NCBI GenBank assembly: GCA_009829735.1
Contig: CM020618.1
Span: 25,517,122 to 25,581,121, forward strand
DNA length: 64,000 nt
Source of the DNA: Pyropia yezoensis
Lineage: Eukaryota > Rhodophyta > Bangiophyceae > Bangiales > Bangiaceae
Direction: 5' to 3'
A program made the translations under genes and the position numbers. Positions 59,790 through 64,000 of the stretch are shown here, piece by piece (position 1 is the stretch's first letter; the number at the start of each line of letters is the position of its first letter). Under the pieces are notes generated by a model, which was not told where the DNA came from, did not search any database, and was given only the letters and a program-made list of their open reading frames with translations.

Positions 59790-60505
59790 GAGGCATTCAC
59801 ATTAAATCACATATTTGCACACAAACTCACATCTTGTATTTCGTAGCCCGTCCCACCCCTTCGAGCCTTGTGAACACCACGAGCCACAGATCGGTACATC
59901 CCCGTGTGACGGACCGCACATCACTGTCCTCAGCAGAGTGTGCGCTTTGCGTCCATATGTACTTTTTATGTATAATACCGAGAACTCGCCACGTAGTGGT
60001 GTTACGTATGTATCATCCAAGATACCCAGTTGGCTGTCGCTTGCTCCATGGTCTCTCCACCACCAGTCACCTAATAGCGGAACTAGGCATCAAGGTACCT
60101 CCTACAGACTACCCTGCTTCTGCTGATATAAAAAACGCGGTGAGTTTCTATGCTGTGCAGCCACAGAGAGCGTCCTTTTCGAGAACGTGCTGACAAAAAC
60201 ATATACTTTTGTCCCCCCCCCCTCACAGCCTGGACAAGAATGACGGGAAGGCACTTACGTAGCCCAGACCATAGCTTTGTGTCCCTGTGAGCCTCTGAGG
60301 ACACAAAAGTTCCACTGCCAGCATCCCAACATGGAACCAGGGGCGGCGGGGTTTTGCTCATGTCGGACCAGACCCCCTGAGCATGTAGCTATGAAAAAAG
60401 CGCGTACACACGAAGCGATGAGCAGTTCTCTCTAGCCCAGAGTCTTCTTTAAGAGTCCTGTACGGACTCTGGCCAGAAAACTCACAGATCGGAGCATCTC
60501 TGGGT
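59790..60505 (+). repeat. Left arm of a large near-perfect inverted repeat
   Basis: About 716 bp whose reverse complement is 61384-62100. Long stretches are identical, and a 92-codon open frame (60361-60083 minus) recurs unchanged at 61529-61807 plus. Small differences appear only near the ends (attaaatcac against atgaactcac at the outer end; several changes at the inner end). The arm contains a hairpin agagtcc-tgtac-ggactct. Relatively AT-rich for this window. Confidence 0.95.
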
Positions 60506-61383
60506 CATGGCGTGGAGAGCACACGATCGCATGGGATGCGTTTTTACTTCCGACACAGAGCGAAGGTGCTTGCGACGCCGTTTCGAGTCAGAGGCTCCTT
60601 CTTCTCGTCGTCTTGGCATGAATAGGGGTCTGCAGGACCTTTCCGGGCTTTCTGGTGTCAACAAACGTTTAGATCATGCAACCCCCTCCTCAAGTCGACG
60701 TGATACCGCATACTCTGATCCCAATCGATGACACACGGCGCTGCGGGCCATGAACGACACATTGTGCCCACAGTCTGACGACGCACAGCACCAGCATCTC
60801 ATCCCATCCAACTCAGGCGCAGTCGCTTCCGACAAAACCGCACTCCATCCGCCCTGGTGTTCTGCTTCGTTATTTGTCGTCTCTTCACTGGGTAACTCCA
60901 ATCGATTGACTGGGTCGTTGCGGCGAGCGAGGTACTCCTCATGAGCGGGAGAGGCGCCGACTGACACGACTGCCCAACCGACAGGAGAGGACTGCCGAGG
61001 AGAGGCGGGCTGTGTCGGGCGGCGGCGGCTGCGAGCCGAGCCGCGGGGCGGCGGCTGCTGCGCGCCGAGCCCTTTATGTACGACCCCGCCGCTCCTCTGT
61101 TCTCCTTCCCGCCGGGCCGGCACGTCCGTCGTCTTTCGCGCCTCCCACCATCCTCCCTGCGCCCGTACCGCTGACGCACATCTTGTCGTCTTTCGTGGGC
61201 TACTCGGCCCCGCCCATGCTCGACATGCGCGGGGTGCTTTCCTTGTATTTTATTGTTTGTTTATCTTGGCCGCAACCCAAACGAATAAACACACTGTCAA
61301 TGGCTACATGCGGCGTCGTGCTTGCGTCTCTGTTATACGGACATGCTCTGTAGCGCATGTGATGAGCGGCTGTCCCACAACGA
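60506..61383. other. Spacer of the large inverted repeat
   Basis: About 878 bp unlike the arms and not itself palindromic. Short frames only. The right half is GC-rich (ggcggcggctgcgagccgagcc), then passes into AT-richer sequence with aataaac near 61282. No recognised coding domain. Confidence 0.6.
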
Positions 61384-62100
61384 TGCAGAGATGCTCTCCA
61401 ATCTCTGGGTTTTCTGGCCAGAGTCCGTACAGGACTCTTAAAGAAGACTCTGGGCTAGAGAGAACTGCTCATCGCTTCGTGTGTACGCGCTTTTTTCATA
61501 GCTACATGCTCAGGGGGTCTGGTCCGACATGAGCAAAACCCCGCCGCCCCTGGTTCCATGTTGGGATGCTGGCAGTGGAACTTTTGTGTCCTCAGAGGCT
61601 CACAGGGACACAAAGCTATGGTCTGGGCTACGTAAGTGCCTTCCCGTCATTCTTGTCCAGGCTGTGAGGGGGGGGGGACAAAAGTATATGTTTTTGTCAG
61701 CACGTTCTCGAAAAGGACGCTCTCTGTGGCTGCACAGCATAGAAACTCACCGCGTTTTTTATATCAGCAGAAGCAGGGTAGTCTGTAGGAGGTACCTTGA
61801 TGCCTAGTTCCGCTATTAGGTGACTGGTGGTGGAGAGACCATGGAGCAAGCGACAGCCAACTGGGTATCTTGGATGATACATACGTAACACCACTACGTG
61901 GCGAGTTCTCGGTATTATACATAAAAAGTACATATGGACGCAAAGCGCACACTCTGCTGAGGACAGTGATGTGCGGTCCGTCACACGGGGATGTACCGAT
62001 CTGTGGCTCGTGGTGTTCACAAGGCTCGAAGGGGTGGGACGGGCTACGAAATACAAGATGTGAGTTTGTGTGCAAATATGTGAGTTCATGTGAATGCCTC
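61384..62100 (-). repeat. Right arm of the large inverted repeat
   Basis: Reverse complement of 59790-60505; the outer end reads gtgaatgcctc, matching gaggcattcac at the left outer end. Near-identity of the arms implies recent formation or ongoing gene conversion. Confidence 0.95.
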
Positions 62101-64000
62101 AAAGCGGCCCGCAGCAAAGAAACAATATACAAAACTACACAAAAGACGGAGATACTTGCGAGAGGCTGCGGGCAGCTGCTGCCCGGTGCCATGAGCGCCT
62201 ATGGAGGGGCTGAGGTGGAGCCAAAGAGAAGAATTCCCCTCCCCGTGTGGACACGGGCGAGAGGGAGCCATCGGCGTCTTTCACGCCGCGGCGTCCATAC
62301 AACGGGAATGGTACCTACTGGACTTCCAAGAGACGAGGCGACGCCCCCAGACGAGTCACGGGTGATCAGCGAAGGAGCGTTGACCACGACCGCAGAGGGT
62401 GAGCCCCGCCTTCTCCCGGGTGCGGCCAAGCCCTCGTGTTTGGACGGGCTGGGCACGTCAAAGTGGCGGTGAGGGCCTACCCCTGCTGCTGCTGCCTCTC
62501 TACAGGGGGATAGGCCCCCTTTAGCTGAACGTATGGGATTGACTTCTCTTCGTGGCGCGACACCCCCGCCCAGGCGCACCGCTGCTTGGTCGTGCCACCG
62601 GTCGCGTCGCCCTCCACGCTACCCCTCTTGACGGAGGCGGGGTGGCCACCCCCACAGAGCGTCGCCCCGCTGGCGCCATTGCGCCCACTGCGCGCGGGCC
62701 CTCTTGTGTGGCCCTTGCTGCAGCCGTTGCCGCCCATTTCGCTGCCGGGGGGTCGCCGCCCGCCACCCCGCCACTCCCTCTTCCGTCACACGCAGAGAGG
62801 CATGTAAAAAGGTGGAATCGTCCGTTGCCCCGGGCGCTCCCCCGCGGCGTGGTCACCCCGACCGATGGCGGCAAGCGCCAGAAAGTCGGCGCGCAGATGA
62901 GGGAGGCGGCCACCCCCATGGTCGGCGCGGCCGCCGAGAGCAGCGACCCCCCTTGCGTACAGGCGCCCCCACAGAACGTAGATGGCACCTGTGGTGGATG
63001 CCAGCAGGGGCGCTCGCCTCCCTTTCCCCCCCACGGCGATTTGAGCGTTTTTTTTTTTGCGCTGTGTGGCTGCCACGACGGCGGCGTCGGCAGCGACGGC
63101 AACGGCGACAGCGACGGCGACGACTCGTCGCTGCGCCCCCCCCCCCCAGGAACCCCACCGCGGCTGGTACAAACACACAGGGCGGCTGCTACGGCGGTGA
63201 CGGCGGTCCCATGGAGAGGCAAGCAGCATCATCCGTGCCCCCTGCGCAGACGTTACCAGGCTCGTGGCCCGGGCAGCCTGGCCTGGCAGTGGCGGCTGCC
63301 GCGGCGTAGCGTGCAGTGGCGAGCGGGGGAGCTCCCCGAGGTGCGACGCGACCGACGGGGAACGCTCCGCTCGCGGTTCCCTCACTCTCAAGCAGTGCCG
63401 GGCTGACTTGCTATTCGTTCGGCTCGTGGAGTGGTAGCTAGACTATCTTTGCGGCCAGCTACCTGTAGCGCGCGCGCGACAGCGGGGCGCGGTGGGAGCT
63501 CCACTCCGTGGCAGTCGTGGTGGCGGTGACGCCCATCTTCCCTCCATCACCGACAAGCGCCACCCGCCACCCCATCGGCCGTCACCAGCAGCGTGCGCCA
63601 CGGGTCGTGGCGGTTGGGTGGACCTTTTCGGACGTGAGACGGGCACGCACCTTGCACTCGCTCCACTCCCACCGTGGGCAGGCTCCACCCACCCGCCGCA
63701 TACATTGGTCCACGCCAGGCGCGGGGGATGGGTGGCCCTGCAGCTGTGGCTGTTGGTGTGCCACGTGGAGGATGCCTCCGATTTCTTCTCCAGTACCGTA
63801 CACTGTACATACACTTTTGGGAGGGCGCCGGACGGCAGCTGTATGTCAAGCGACCACAGCCAATCATTTGGCATCTGATCTCTTCGCAGGACACCCCCCC
63901 CCGCCCACCTCTCATTTCTATATTGTGCGTCCCGTAAAAAGTGGACGTGCACGGGTCGTGCAGTGTGGGTTTGATTGGTCCAGTGGCCGATATTTGACAT
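62101..64000. other. No firmly supported gene
   Basis: Several frames of 200-280 codons overlap on both strands (for example 62552-63406 plus; 64000-63443 minus, running off the window), but none shows a motif. A pyrimidine tract ending cctctctacag near 62510 could be a splice acceptor, so an intron-containing gene cannot be excluded. A T11 run lies at ~63048. Confidence 0.4.

Noticed and set aside
1..64000. tRNA, rRNA or CRISPR features
   Set aside because: I found no tRNA T-arm/A-box pattern I could fold into a cloverleaf, no rRNA-like sequence and no spacer-repeat array; the context is eukaryotic.

Overview
This is nuclear DNA of a GC-rich, intron-poor eukaryote. The signs are LTR retrotransposons, a PIF/Harbinger DNA transposon, a Golgi/ER membrane protein of the YIF1 family, a five-finger C2H2 zinc-finger protein and a Deg/HtrA serine protease whose N-terminus looks like a plastid/thylakoid-lumen presequence. 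Long uninterrupted GC-rich reading frames, bulky Gly/Pro/Ala low-complexity extensions and the plastid-type protease suggest an alga. A bangiophyte red alga (Porphyra/Pyropia type) is my best guess, but that is inference: no rRNA or other taxonomic marker is present.

Layout. 1-11318: a young Ty3/gypsy chromodomain element (element A, minus orientation; LTR copies match at 209 of 210 visible positions), nested in the gag of a second, older Ty3/gypsy chromodomain element (element B, plus orientation, 11319 to about 19.7 kb). An assembly join lies inside A: a 500-base N gap flanked by two near-identical ~1.7 kb copies of the same pol segment. 19.7-24.5 kb: no supported gene, one decayed coding-like stretch and a compact 32-bp-arm hairpin. 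24.5-29.4 kb: a PIF/Harbinger-like unit with a DDE transposase and a convergent Myb/SANT-like protein, followed by a 70-80 bp tandem repeat. 30-35.6 kb: G-run-rich and fragmentary sequence. 35.6-39.3 kb: a 5'-decayed Ty1/copia pol with its 3' end, followed by an imperfect tandem repeat. 39.6-48 kb: mostly no supported genes, with one ~1.1 kb inverted-repeat structure. 48.2-59.1 kb: three apparently single-copy host genes on the plus strand (C2H2 zinc finger, YIF1, Deg protease). 59.8-62.1 kb: a large near-perfect inverted repeat (~716 bp arms, ~0.9 kb spacer). 62.1-64 kb: nothing firmly supported.

Most interesting point. Both Ty3/gypsy elements, although clearly diverged, carry the same extra gene: a long antisense ORF between the integrase/chromodomain end of pol and the 3' LTR, convergent with pol. 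The two antisense proteins share a series of aligned motifs. The copy in A is open (about 648 codons from its first ATG); the copy in B keeps one frame for about 770 codons but has three in-frame stops. Both elements also have the heptamer GGGAAAC at the gag end, in the phase expected for -1 frameshifting, and in both pol lies in the -1 frame relative to gag. Together these define a distinct chromovirus-like lineage with an accessory antisense gene of unknown function.
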